NCBI GenBank assembly: GCA_947169985.1
Contig: CAMVRW010000045.1
Span: 1 to 11,979 of the forward strand
DNA: 11,979 bases
Reading direction: 5' to 3'
DNA from: an uncultured Butyrivibrio sp.
GTDB taxonomy: Bacteria; Bacillota; Clostridia; Lachnospirales; Lachnospiraceae
The notes under the pieces are model-generated. The model searched no databases. It saw nothing but the letters and a program-made list of their open reading frames with translations, and had not been told where the DNA came from. The stretch's first letter is position 1, and the number at the start of each line of letters is the position of its first letter. Both the position numbers and the translations under genes were made by a program. Positions 6,171 to 11,979 of the stretch are shown here, in pieces.

Positions 6171-7970
6171 ATGCTGGCAGTGGTACTGATCTGGTTCTAT
6201 GTTATTATCACAACATATCTTGTTGGATATGGTTTTCTGATGTCTTTGGTGAACTGGCCGGGGATGCATCGGAAAAAGAACAGCAAGGGCATGAAGACGT
6301 ACGATTTCAGGTTCAGAGAAAGTTTTGTCATCACCGGGATCGTGCTGGTGACAGTATACGCTCAGATAGTAAGCCTTTTCTCAAAAGTGGCTCTGGGAGC
6401 CAACATTTGTCTTATTGTAATATGTTTTCTCATTGCAGTTTATTACAGGCATGAACTCTTAAATGACCTGTTTGAAACATTTCAGGTGACAGCGGCCAGA
6501 GGTAATATTTATATCTATCTGGCAGTATTTCTTTTGATGGCATATGGCACCAGTCATGGACTGATGCACTATGATTCTGATCTTTATCACGCACAGGCAA
6601 TCCATTGGATAGAAGAATATGGAATAGTAAGGGGGCTGGGCAATCTCCATGTGAGACTTGCATATAACAGCTCTGCTTTTCCGTTGTCTGCCCTTTACAG
6701 TATGAGATTTCTGGGAGGACAGTCCTATCATGTGATGTCAGGATTTTTTTCACTGCTCCTGGCCTGGCAGTGCGTTGATATCAGAAATGTGTTCAGGAGA
6801 GGACACTTTGTAATATCAGATTTTGCAAGACTTGTGGCCATTTATTATCTCTTTAATGTGTTTGATGAGATGGTAGCGCCTGCTTCTGATTATTTCCTGT
6901 CTGCCATTGTTTTTTATGTAATAATCCATTGGCTGGATATGTATGTAAGGCATGAAAGATCCTATGTACCGTACATTCTTCTGGCTCTTCTTGGAGTGTA
7001 TGCTATCACCATAAAGCTCTCTGCTGCGCCTATGGTGCTGTTGTCCATTATTCCTATCTACAAGCTCCTTCATGAAAGGAACAGGGAAAAGACTAAGGCG
7101 CTTTTGATATCTATTGTTCTGGCGCTAGTGATAGTTCTTCCATTCCTTATAAGAAATGTAATTATTTCCGGATGGATCCTATATCCTGTCACTATGCTTG
7201 ATTTCTTTGGATTCAAGTGGGAAATTCCCAAAGGAGTTGCTAACTTTGACGCTATTCAGATCAAGACCTTTGGAAGAGGTTATAATGATGTGGCTTCCTA
7301 TATGGATGTACCTCTGAGTGAGTGGGTTCCTCACTGGTTCGAAAGTGTTACTGGCATAAACAAGATCATGGTGATTCTCGATATGGTTTCAATCCTGGTA
7401 TTCCTTGTATATCTGACTTATTTCCTGGTGGCTGTGGCAGGGCAGAAGTCTTCAAAACTGACGCTTGGAAAGAGCAAGGTATTTGACTTGAGCCAAAGAA
7501 GCGTGCTGAACACAGCAGATTTCATCACCATCAGCGCAACACTGGTTGGCTGCCTTGGCTTCTGGTTCTTCAGCGCACCTCTGATCCGTTATGGAGTAGT
7601 TTATGTATGGCTCGTTCCTGCAGTCATTCTTGGAAGACTTGTAATTCTCGGCTTCAACAAGTTGGAAGAAGCTCCAAAGTCGATTATCATGAAGGCCTTT
7701 ACAGCCATTCTGCTTTTATGGCTGGCCTATAAAGCTATATTCCTTGTGGTGGATGATTCCGGACGCTACAATCCTGTCTACCTTGTGAAGCAGCAGGACT
7801 ATGGCGAATATGAGACTAAAGAGTTTGAACTGAACGGAGTGAAGATCTATTACCCTGCGACTGGAGACCAAATTGGTTACTACCCATTCCCCGCAGCGAC
7901 CCATGATTTAACAGGAGAAGTGGAATTGCTGGGAAGTGTTATAGAGGAAGGCTTTAAATCTGTGCAATAA
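6171..7970 (+). CDS. Large polytopic membrane protein, GT-C-like (resembles LIC_10190 family)
   Basis: A 599-residue protein with about a dozen hydrophobic segments spread over residues 1-540, and a soluble C-terminal tail (about 537-599) probably outside the cell. After the third or fourth segment is HYDSDLYHAQAIHW (133-146), then GLGNLHVRLAYNSS (155-168). This D-x-D-x-Y-H plus GLGNLH-N-SS pattern I associate from memory with the LIC_10190 family of membrane proteins, and it resembles the acidic first external loop of GT-C polyprenyl-phosphate sugar transferases. The tail ends with a KIYYPATGDQIGYYPFP stretch that fits the same family. A role in transferring sugar from a lipid carrier, or in surface polysaccharide assembly, is inferred from this and from its neighbours. 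The RBS is weak: AAAGAG is only 3 bases before ATG and GGGGG is 12 bases before it. A terminator follows directly. Confidence 0.85.
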   Translation: MLAVVLIWFYVIITTYLVGYGFLMSLVNWPGMHRKKNSKGMKTYDFRFRESFVITGIVLVTVYAQIVSLFSKVALGANICLIVICFLIAVYYRHELLNDLFETFQVTAARGNIYIYLAVFLLMAYGTSHGLMHYDSDLYHAQAIHWIEEYGIVRGLGNLHVRLAYNSSAFPLSALYSMRFLGGQSYHVMSGFFSLLLAWQCVDIRNVFRRGHFVISDFARLVAIYYLFNVFDEMVAPASDYFLSAIVFYVIIHWLDMYVRHERSYVPYILLALLGVYAITIKLSAAPMVLLSIIPIYKLLHERNREKTKALLISIVLALVIVLPFLIRNVIISGWILYPVTMLDFFGFKWEIPKGVANFDAIQIKTFGRGYNDVASYMDVPLSEWVPHWFESVTGINKIMVILDMVSILVFLVYLTYFLVAVAGQKSSKLTLGKSKVFDLSQRSVLNTADFITISATLVGCLGFWFFSAPLIRYGVVYVWLVPAVILGRLVILGFNKLEEAPKSIIMKAFTAILLLWLAYKAIFLVVDDSGRYNPVYLVKQQDYGEYETKEFELNGVKIYYPATGDQIGYYPFPAATHDLTGEVELLGSVIEEGFKSVQ

Positions 7971-7973
7971 GAA

Positions 7974-8001
7974 AGACGTGCCATTTGGCACGTCTCTTTT
8001 T
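7974..8001 (+). terminator. Intrinsic terminator between convergent genes, probably bidirectional
   Basis: AGACGTGCC (7974-7982) and GGCACGTCT (7987-7995) form a perfect nine-bp stem with an ATTT loop, followed on the plus strand by C and five T (7997-8001). Read on the minus strand the same stem is followed by TTCTTATT, so it may also end the gmd-fcl transcript. The fcl stop codon (8000-8002) lies inside the plus-strand T-run. Confidence 0.88.
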
Positions 8002-8944
8002 ATCTTTCTGCACGCATTGGATTATTGAGGAAATCGTCATATGCAAGACGGATTCCGTCGTCAAGCTCTGTGGTGTAGGTCCAGCCAAGTTCCTTGGCCT
8101 TGGATACGTCCAGGAGCTTTCTTGGTGTTCCGTTGGGCTTTGAAGGATCCCAGCGGATCTCGCCTGTATAGCCAACAATCTTTGCTACCTTCTCAGTAAG
8201 CTCCTTGATAGTAAGCTCTTTTCCTGTTCCCGCATTGACTGTCTCGTCGCCACTGTAGTTGTTCATAAGGAATACACACAGATTGGCAAGATCATCTACA
8301 TAAAGGAACTCGCGAAGCGGGCTTCCGTCACCCCAGCAGGTTACGTAAGGAAGGTTCTGCTCCTTTGCCTCATGGAAACGACGGATAAGGGCAGGAAGTA
8401 CGTGTGAGTGAGTTGGATGATAGTTATCGTTTGGTCCGTAAAGGTTTGTAGGCATTACGGATATATAGTCTGTTCCGTACTGCTTGTTGAGATATTCGCA
8501 GTACTTAAGTCCTGAAATCTTTGCAAGAGCGTAGGCCTCATTGGTCTTTTCAAGCTCTGAAGTAAGAAGGCAGTTCTCCTTCATGGGCTGAGGAGCCATT
8601 CTTGGATAAATGCATGAGGAGCCAAGGAATTCAAGCTTCTTGCAGCCGTTCTTCCAGGCCGAATTGATAACGTTCATCTCAAGGATCATGTTCTCATACA
8701 TGAAGTCTGCAAGAGCCTGTGAGTTACCCATGATTCCTCCAACCTTAGCGGCTGCAAGGAAAACATATTCGGGTTTCTCGTCTGCGAAGAAGTTCTCTAC
8801 CTGATCCTGTCTGGTGAGATCCAGCTCTCTGTGGGTTCTTGTGACAATGTTCTCATATCCCTGTTTGTTTAACTCTCTTACAATTGCTGAGCCAACCATT
8901 CCTCTGTGGCCGGCTACATATATCTTAGCGTTCTTTTCCATCAT
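8000..8944 (-). CDS. fcl: GDP-L-fucose synthase
   Basis: A bifunctional epimerase-reductase that converts GDP-4-keto-6-deoxy-D-mannose to GDP-L-fucose with NADPH in the cytosol. The 314-residue product is the normal size. It has the Rossmann motif AGHRGMVG (11-18), the AAAKVGG block (64-70), GSSCIYP (108-114), and YALAK with Tyr138 and Lys142. Ser109, Cys111, Tyr138, Lys142 and His181 correspond, at a constant shift of two, to the catalytic residues known in the E. coli enzyme (Ser107, Cys109, Tyr136, Lys140, His179). ATG at 8944 is favoured over the next ATG (8941) because GGGAG (8959-8955) is 10 bases upstream. It follows gmd by 20 bases on the same strand, so the two are an operon making GDP-fucose from GDP-mannose. 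It is also named wcaG. Confidence 0.97.
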   Translation of the reverse strand: MMEKNAKIYVAGHRGMVGSAIVRELNKQGYENIVTRTHRELDLTRQDQVENFFADEKPEYVFLAAAKVGGIMGNSQALADFMYENMILEMNVINSAWKNGCKKLEFLGSSCIYPRMAPQPMKENCLLTSELEKTNEAYALAKISGLKYCEYLNKQYGTDYISVMPTNLYGPNDNYHPTHSHVLPALIRRFHEAKEQNLPYVTCWGDGSPLREFLYVDDLANLCVFLMNNYSGDETVNAGTGKELTIKELTEKVAKIVGYTGEIRWDPSKPNGTPRKLLDVSKAKELGWTYTTELDDGIRLAYDDFLNNPMRAER

Positions 8945-8964
8945 AGTGGTATATCTCCCGGTTA

Positions 8965-10056
8965 TTACTTATCGATTCCTTTTTCAAGGAATTCAGCAAG
9001 ATTGAACTTAACGTGCTCGTTAGCTCTTTCAACTGCAACCTTCTTCATGTCGTGCTCAACCATGATCTTTACGAGCTCTTCGAAAGATGTGGTCTGAGGA
9101 TTCCAGTGAAGTTTCTCTTTAGCCTTGGTAGGATCACCCCAAAGGTTTACAACGTCTGTAGGTCTGTAGAAATCCTGTGATACTTCAACAAGAACCTTTC
9201 CTGTAGCCTTGTCATAACCTTTCTCGTCAGCGCCTTCACCCTTGAATTCAAGCTCGATACCTGCATAGTGGAATGCAAGCTGTGCAAACTCACGAACAGA
9301 GTGCTGTACGCCTGTAGCGATAACGAAGTCCTCAGGCTTGTCGTTCTGAAGGATCAGCCACATGCACTCTACGTAGTCCTTTGCATAACCCCAGTCACGA
9401 AGACTTGAGAGGTTTCCAAGATAGAGCTTATCCTGCTTACCCTGTGCAATTCTTGAAGCTGCTAAAGTGATCTTACGTGTTACGAAGGTCTCACCTCTTC
9501 TTTCTGACTCGTGGTTGAAAAGGATACCTGAGCAGCAGAACATGTTGTAAGCTTCTCTGTACTCTTTAACGATCCAGTAGCCATAGAGCTTAGCTACAGC
9601 ATAAGGGCTGTAAGGGTGGAAAGGAGTCTTTTCATTCTGAGGAACTTCCTCAACCTTTCCGTAAAGCTCTGAAGTAGAAGCCTGATATATACGACAGGTT
9701 TCAGCAAGACCACACTGACGAACAGCCTCAAGGACTCTCAGGACACCAGTCGCATCTACGTCAGCAGTAAACTCAGGTGAATCAAAGGAAACCTGAACGT
9801 GTGACTGAGCAGCCAGGTTATAGATCTCGTCAGGTCTTACCTTTCCAACTACTCCAAGGATGCTCATGGAATCACCAAGATCACCGTAGTGGAGGTGGAA
9901 GTGCTCATGACCTTCAAGGTGAGCGATTCTTTCTCTAAAGTCAACTGAGGATCTGCGGATGATTCCGTGTACATCGTATCCCTTGTCTAAAAGGAACTCT
10001 GCCAGGTAAGAACCGTCCTGACCTGTAATACCTGTAATAAGCGCTTTCTTTGCCAT
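8965..10056 (-). CDS. gmd: GDP-mannose 4,6-dehydratase
   Basis: It catalyses the first committed step from GDP-D-mannose to GDP-4-keto-6-deoxy-D-mannose, the substrate of the fcl product encoded next. The 363 residues match the family. Visible motifs are [14 protein letters not shown] with glycines 9, 12 and 15 for NADP binding, GIIRRSS (31-37), YNLAAQSHV (79-87), STSELYG (127-133, with the catalytic Thr128 and Glu130), and YAVAK (Tyr152, Lys156). [15 protein letters not shown] (181-195) and [15 protein letters not shown] (215-229) are typical substrate-binding stretches. The RBS AGGAGA (10068-10063) stands 6 bases before ATG. Codons are strongly biased to the frequent ones, suggesting high expression (inference). 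It is divergent from the glycosyltransferase gene to its right, with about 190 bases of shared AT-rich upstream region. Confidence 0.98.
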   Translation of the reverse strand: MAKKALITGITGQDGSYLAEFLLDKGYDVHGIIRRSSVDFRERIAHLEGHEHFHLHYGDLGDSMSILGVVGKVRPDEIYNLAAQSHVQVSFDSPEFTADVDATGVLRVLEAVRQCGLAETCRIYQASTSELYGKVEEVPQNEKTPFHPYSPYAVAKLYGYWIVKEYREAYNMFCCSGILFNHESERRGETFVTRKITLAASRIAQGKQDKLYLGNLSSLRDWGYAKDYVECMWLILQNDKPEDFVIATGVQHSVREFAQLAFHYAGIELEFKGEGADEKGYDKATGKVLVEVSQDFYRPTDVVNLWGDPTKAKEKLHWNPQTTSFEELVKIMVEHDMKKVAVERANEHVKFNLAEFLEKGIDK

Positions 10057-10068
10057 TTTGTATCTCCT

Positions 10069-10140
10069 ATATCGTTGATAAATTTAATACTCATTTGCGA
10101 GATTTCATTCTATCATACTTTACTATATATTCATATATTA
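10069..10140 (-). promoter_or_regulatory. AT-rich upstream region of gmd, probable promoter not resolved
   Basis: The bases upstream of gmd are very AT-rich. On the minus strand TATGAT (about 10116-10111) and TAGAAT (about 10112-10107) are both fair -10 candidates, overlapping each other. No good -35 box lies at 16-18 bases from either. A promoter must lie here or nearby since gmd is the first gene of its strand, but I cannot fix it. Confidence 0.3.
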
Positions 10141-10157
10141 ATGCAATTTTTTGTTCA

Positions 10158-10186
10158 TTGAAAGAAAAGGCCTTTAAGTGTAGAAT
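10158..10186 (+). promoter_or_regulatory. Sigma-A type promoter for the glycosyltransferase operon
   Basis: TTGAAA (10158-10163) and TAGAAT (10181-10186) each match the consensus in five of six positions and are separated by exactly 17 bases. Transcription should start near 10193, about 50 bases before the chosen ATG at 10244. Within the spacer lies a perfect ten-base palindrome, AAAGGCCTTT (10166-10175), which could be an operator or chance. Confidence 0.6.
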
Positions 10187-10243
10187 AGTGTTTAAGATTG
10201 CAGAAGTATGCACAAATTTAGAATGAGGAGTAATAAAAGAGAA

Positions 10244-11182
10244 ATGGGAGTACTGAGCATCATCATCCCTTGCTACAACGAGGAAGAGAATGTTTTTGAC
10301 TTTTATGATGAGTTCATGAAGAACGAGAAGTTCTTTAATGAACATGACCTGGAGTTTGAACTTATATTTGTAAACGACGGCTCTAAGGACGGAACTGTTG
10401 ATAAAGTAAAAGAGCTTAATAAGAAAGATTCAAGAGCGCATCTCATCAGTTTTTCAAGGAACTTTGGAAAAGAAGCAGCTATTTACGCAGGACTTCAGAA
10501 ATCAGTAGGCGATTATGTGGCCGTAATGGACTGTGACCTCCAGGATCCACCGGCGCTTTTGCCTGAGATGTACACCATCATCACTGAGGAAGGATATGAC
10601 AGCGTTGCCACAAGAAGAGTGGATAGAAAGGGAGAACCACCTATCAGATCTTTCTTCGCAAGACAGTTCTACAAGATCATTAACAAGATGTCAAAGACAG
10701 AGATTGTTGATGGAGCAAGAGATTACAGATTGATGAACCGTCAGTTTGTCGACGCCATCCTTTCTCTTGAGGAGTACAACCGTTTCTCCAAGGGTATCTT
10801 TGGATGGGTTGGATTCAAGAATAAATGGATTGAGTTTGAGAATATTGAGAGGAAGAAGGGCGAGACAAAGTGGTCCTTCTGGAAGTTGTTTAAATACGCA
10901 CTTGATGGAATCATGGCTTTCTCAACAGCACCTCTTGCCATGGCTTCTCTCCTTGGAGTTATTTTCTGTCTGGTGGCATTTGTATTTATTGTGATCATCA
11001 TTATCAGAAAGCTTACCATCGGAGATCCATACAATACTGTTGGTTGGACATCTACAGCCTGTATCATCCTTTTTGTCAGCGGAGTTCAGCTGTTTTGTAC
11101 CGGAATTGTGGGACAGTACCTCTCCAAGGCCTACCTGGAAGTTAAGAAACGTCCTTTGTTCATTGTTAAAGAGGAGCTGTGA
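10244..11182 (+). CDS. Membrane-bound family 2 glycosyltransferase (GtrB/DPM-like)
   Basis: It is expected to transfer a sugar from a nucleotide sugar to polyprenyl phosphate at the inner membrane face. The 312-residue product starts with the GT-A fold: LSIIIPCYNEEENV (4-17), FVNDGSKDGT (42-51), ISFSRNFGKEAA (68-79), the metal-binding MDCDLQDPP (95-103) and ARDYRLM (158-164). These are the marks of the GtrB, YkcC and dolichyl-phosphate-mannose synthase group. Two membrane segments follow at about 230-255 and 268-292, then a short basic tail. GAGGAG (10225-10230) lies 13 bases before ATG 10244, a long but usable spacing, and the protein then begins directly at the GT fold. Upstream ATGs at 10208 and 10223 add 12 or 7 basic residues and lack an RBS. 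The next gene overlaps by one base. The sugar cannot be told from the sequence. Confidence 0.93.
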   Translation: MGVLSIIIPCYNEEENVFDFYDEFMKNEKFFNEHDLEFELIFVNDGSKDGTVDKVKELNKKDSRAHLISFSRNFGKEAAIYAGLQKSVGDYVAVMDCDLQDPPALLPEMYTIITEEGYDSVATRRVDRKGEPPIRSFFARQFYKIINKMSKTEIVDGARDYRLMNRQFVDAILSLEEYNRFSKGIFGWVGFKNKWIEFENIERKKGETKWSFWKLFKYALDGIMAFSTAPLAMASLLGVIFCLVAFVFIVIIIIRKLTIGDPYNTVGWTSTACIILFVSGVQLFCTGIVGQYLSKAYLEVKKRPLFIVKEEL

Positions 11183-11928
11183 TGGTAAGTATTGTCGTAC
11201 CTGTTTACAACGCGGCGAAGTATATTGAAAACACCATCAAAATGGTTTCGGAGCAGACATACAAGGACTGGGAGCTTATCCTGGTGGATGATGCATCAAG
11301 AGATGGCAGCGCAGATGTCATCGAGAAGATCATAGGAAGCCAGGGAAAGAGGATCCGCCTTATCAGGAAAGAGACCAATGCGGGTGCCGCTGAGGCCCGG
11401 AATACCGGTATAGATGCATCTTCAGGAAGGTACATTGCCTTTCTTGATGCTGACGATGTTTGGAGGCCTGATAAGCTGGAGAAGCAGATCGCTTTCATGG
11501 AAAAGACCGGAGCAGCTTTTGCATTCCACTCCTACGAGTTTGGGGATGAGAATGCAAGGCCTACAGGAAAGATCGTTCATGTACCTGCTACTCTTAAGTA
11601 CAGACAGGCTCTTTCCAGAACGGTGATCTTCACCACCACCGTAATGTTTGACACGGAAAAGATTGATATGGAAATAATCCATATGCCCAAGGTACCCAGC
11701 GAGGATACTGCCACCTGGTGGAGGATCTTAAAAAGTGGCTATGTGGCATATGGTATGGACGAAAATCTGGCTATATACAGGAGGCCTGCAAAGTCCCTGT
11801 CTTCTAACAAGCTGGAGGCATTGTACAGGATATGGTTCCTTTACAGGAATATAGCAAACCTGTCGGTGATAGAGTCCTTATATTATTTTGGAGGATGGGC
11901 AGTAAGAGCGACATTACGAAGGCTCTGA
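11182..11928 (+). CDS. Family 2 glycosyltransferase, TuaG-like
   Basis: A 248-residue GT-A glycosyltransferase without membrane segments, probably acting on the cytosolic face. Motifs are VSIVVPVYNAAKYI (2-15), LVDDASRDGS (34-43), NAGAAEARNTGI (66-77), the metal-binding LDADD (88-92), and EDTATWWRILK (174-184), in which the acidic pair may include the catalytic base. The C-terminal NLAIYRRPAKSLSSNK stretch together with these makes it look like TuaG of Bacillus teichuronic acid synthesis, by memory of that family and not by search. The ATG overlaps the previous stop as TGATG, and GAGGAG (11171-11176) is 5 bases before it; the GTG at 11179 would leave only 2 bases. It likely adds one sugar of a surface polysaccharide repeat. 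Linkage and donor are unknown. Confidence 0.93.
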   Translation: MVSIVVPVYNAAKYIENTIKMVSEQTYKDWELILVDDASRDGSADVIEKIIGSQGKRIRLIRKETNAGAAEARNTGIDASSGRYIAFLDADDVWRPDKLEKQIAFMEKTGAAFAFHSYEFGDENARPTGKIVHVPATLKYRQALSRTVIFTTTVMFDTEKIDMEIIHMPKVPSEDTATWWRILKSGYVAYGMDENLAIYRRPAKSLSSNKLEALYRIWFLYRNIANLSVIESLYYFGGWAVRATLRRL

Positions 11929-11944
11929 TTGCTCAAGGGGAAGT

Positions 11945-11979
11945 ATGAAACAAAAAGAATCAAAGAAGAGAATCCTTGT
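11945..11979 (+). CDS. 5' end of a further gene (partial)
   Basis: ATG at 11945 is preceded by AAGGGG (11935-11940) at a 4-base spacing and opens a frame that runs off the window: MKQKESKKRIL, then a further residue that is incomplete. It begins 17 bases after the stop of the TuaG-like gene, in the same direction, so it is probably the next member of that operon. The basic N-terminus followed by the start of a hydrophobic strand would suit a nucleotide-sugar-using or other cytosolic enzyme, but no family can be assigned from 11 residues. Confidence 0.55.
   Translation, partial: MKQKESKKRIL

Noticed and set aside
10120..10140. Short AT-only inverted repeat in the gmd upstream region
   Set aside because: Alternating A/T sequence makes such self-complementarity expected by chance.
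10208..10243. Earlier ATGs (10208, 10223) for the GtrB-like transferase
   Set aside because: Neither has a convincing RBS and the extra residues are basic and outside the GT fold. Not excluded, since the RBS spacing to 10244 is long.
1..11979. CRISPR array, tRNA or rRNA gene, insertion sequence, phage or defence module
   Set aside because: No regularly spaced repeats, no cloverleaf or rRNA-like stretch, and no transposase, integrase or nuclease motif was seen; nearly all sequence is accounted for by envelope and sugar-nucleotide genes.

Overview
The window looks like a chromosomal segment from a low-to-moderate GC anaerobic Firmicute, most likely a Lachnospiraceae of the Butyrivibrio/Pseudobutyrivibrio/Roseburia kind. 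This rests on AGGAG-type ribosome binding sites, AGA/AGG-rich arginine codon use, a cdaA-cdaR pair followed by an HPr gene, and a DUF3048 lipoprotein. The placement comes from gene content only and could not be checked by similarity search. No rRNA, tRNA, CRISPR array, transposase or integrase is visible. Coding density is high and no gap without a gene exceeds 300 bases.

Left block (1-3510, plus strand). The 3' end of an unidentified gene is followed, in a tight run, by a polytopic membrane protein of unknown function, the diadenylate cyclase cdaA, its YbbR-repeat partner cdaR (4-base overlap), and an HPr phosphocarrier with both His15 and Ser46. A hairpin with a T-run closes the block. This reads as a c-di-AMP synthesis operon that carries an uncharacterised membrane protein and a carbon-regulation protein.

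Middle block (3527-7970, plus strand). A DUF3048 (YerB-like) lipoprotein is followed by a strong hairpin without a clear T-run. Next come rfbD (dTDP-4-dehydrorhamnose reductase), a YuiD-like DUF212 membrane protein whose GTG start is served by an RBS inside the end of rfbD, and a 599-residue polytopic membrane protein resembling the LIC_10190 family (GT-C-like). A compact, probably bidirectional terminator follows.

Right block. On the minus strand gmd then fcl (10056 to 8000) encode the two enzymes that turn GDP-mannose into GDP-L-fucose. Diverging from gmd, behind a good sigma-A promoter, are a GtrB/DPM-like membrane glycosyltransferase, a TuaG-like family 2 glycosyltransferase, and the first codons of another gene that runs off the window.

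Taken together, the right two thirds is a cell-surface polysaccharide region: activated deoxysugar supply (L-fucose, and the last step to L-rhamnose), polyprenyl-linked or cytosolic glycosyltransferases, and a membrane GT-C-like protein. It lies beside a c-di-AMP/envelope homeostasis operon. I see no clear novel defence or mobile system. The most open questions are the membrane protein ahead of cdaA and the large GT-C-like membrane protein.
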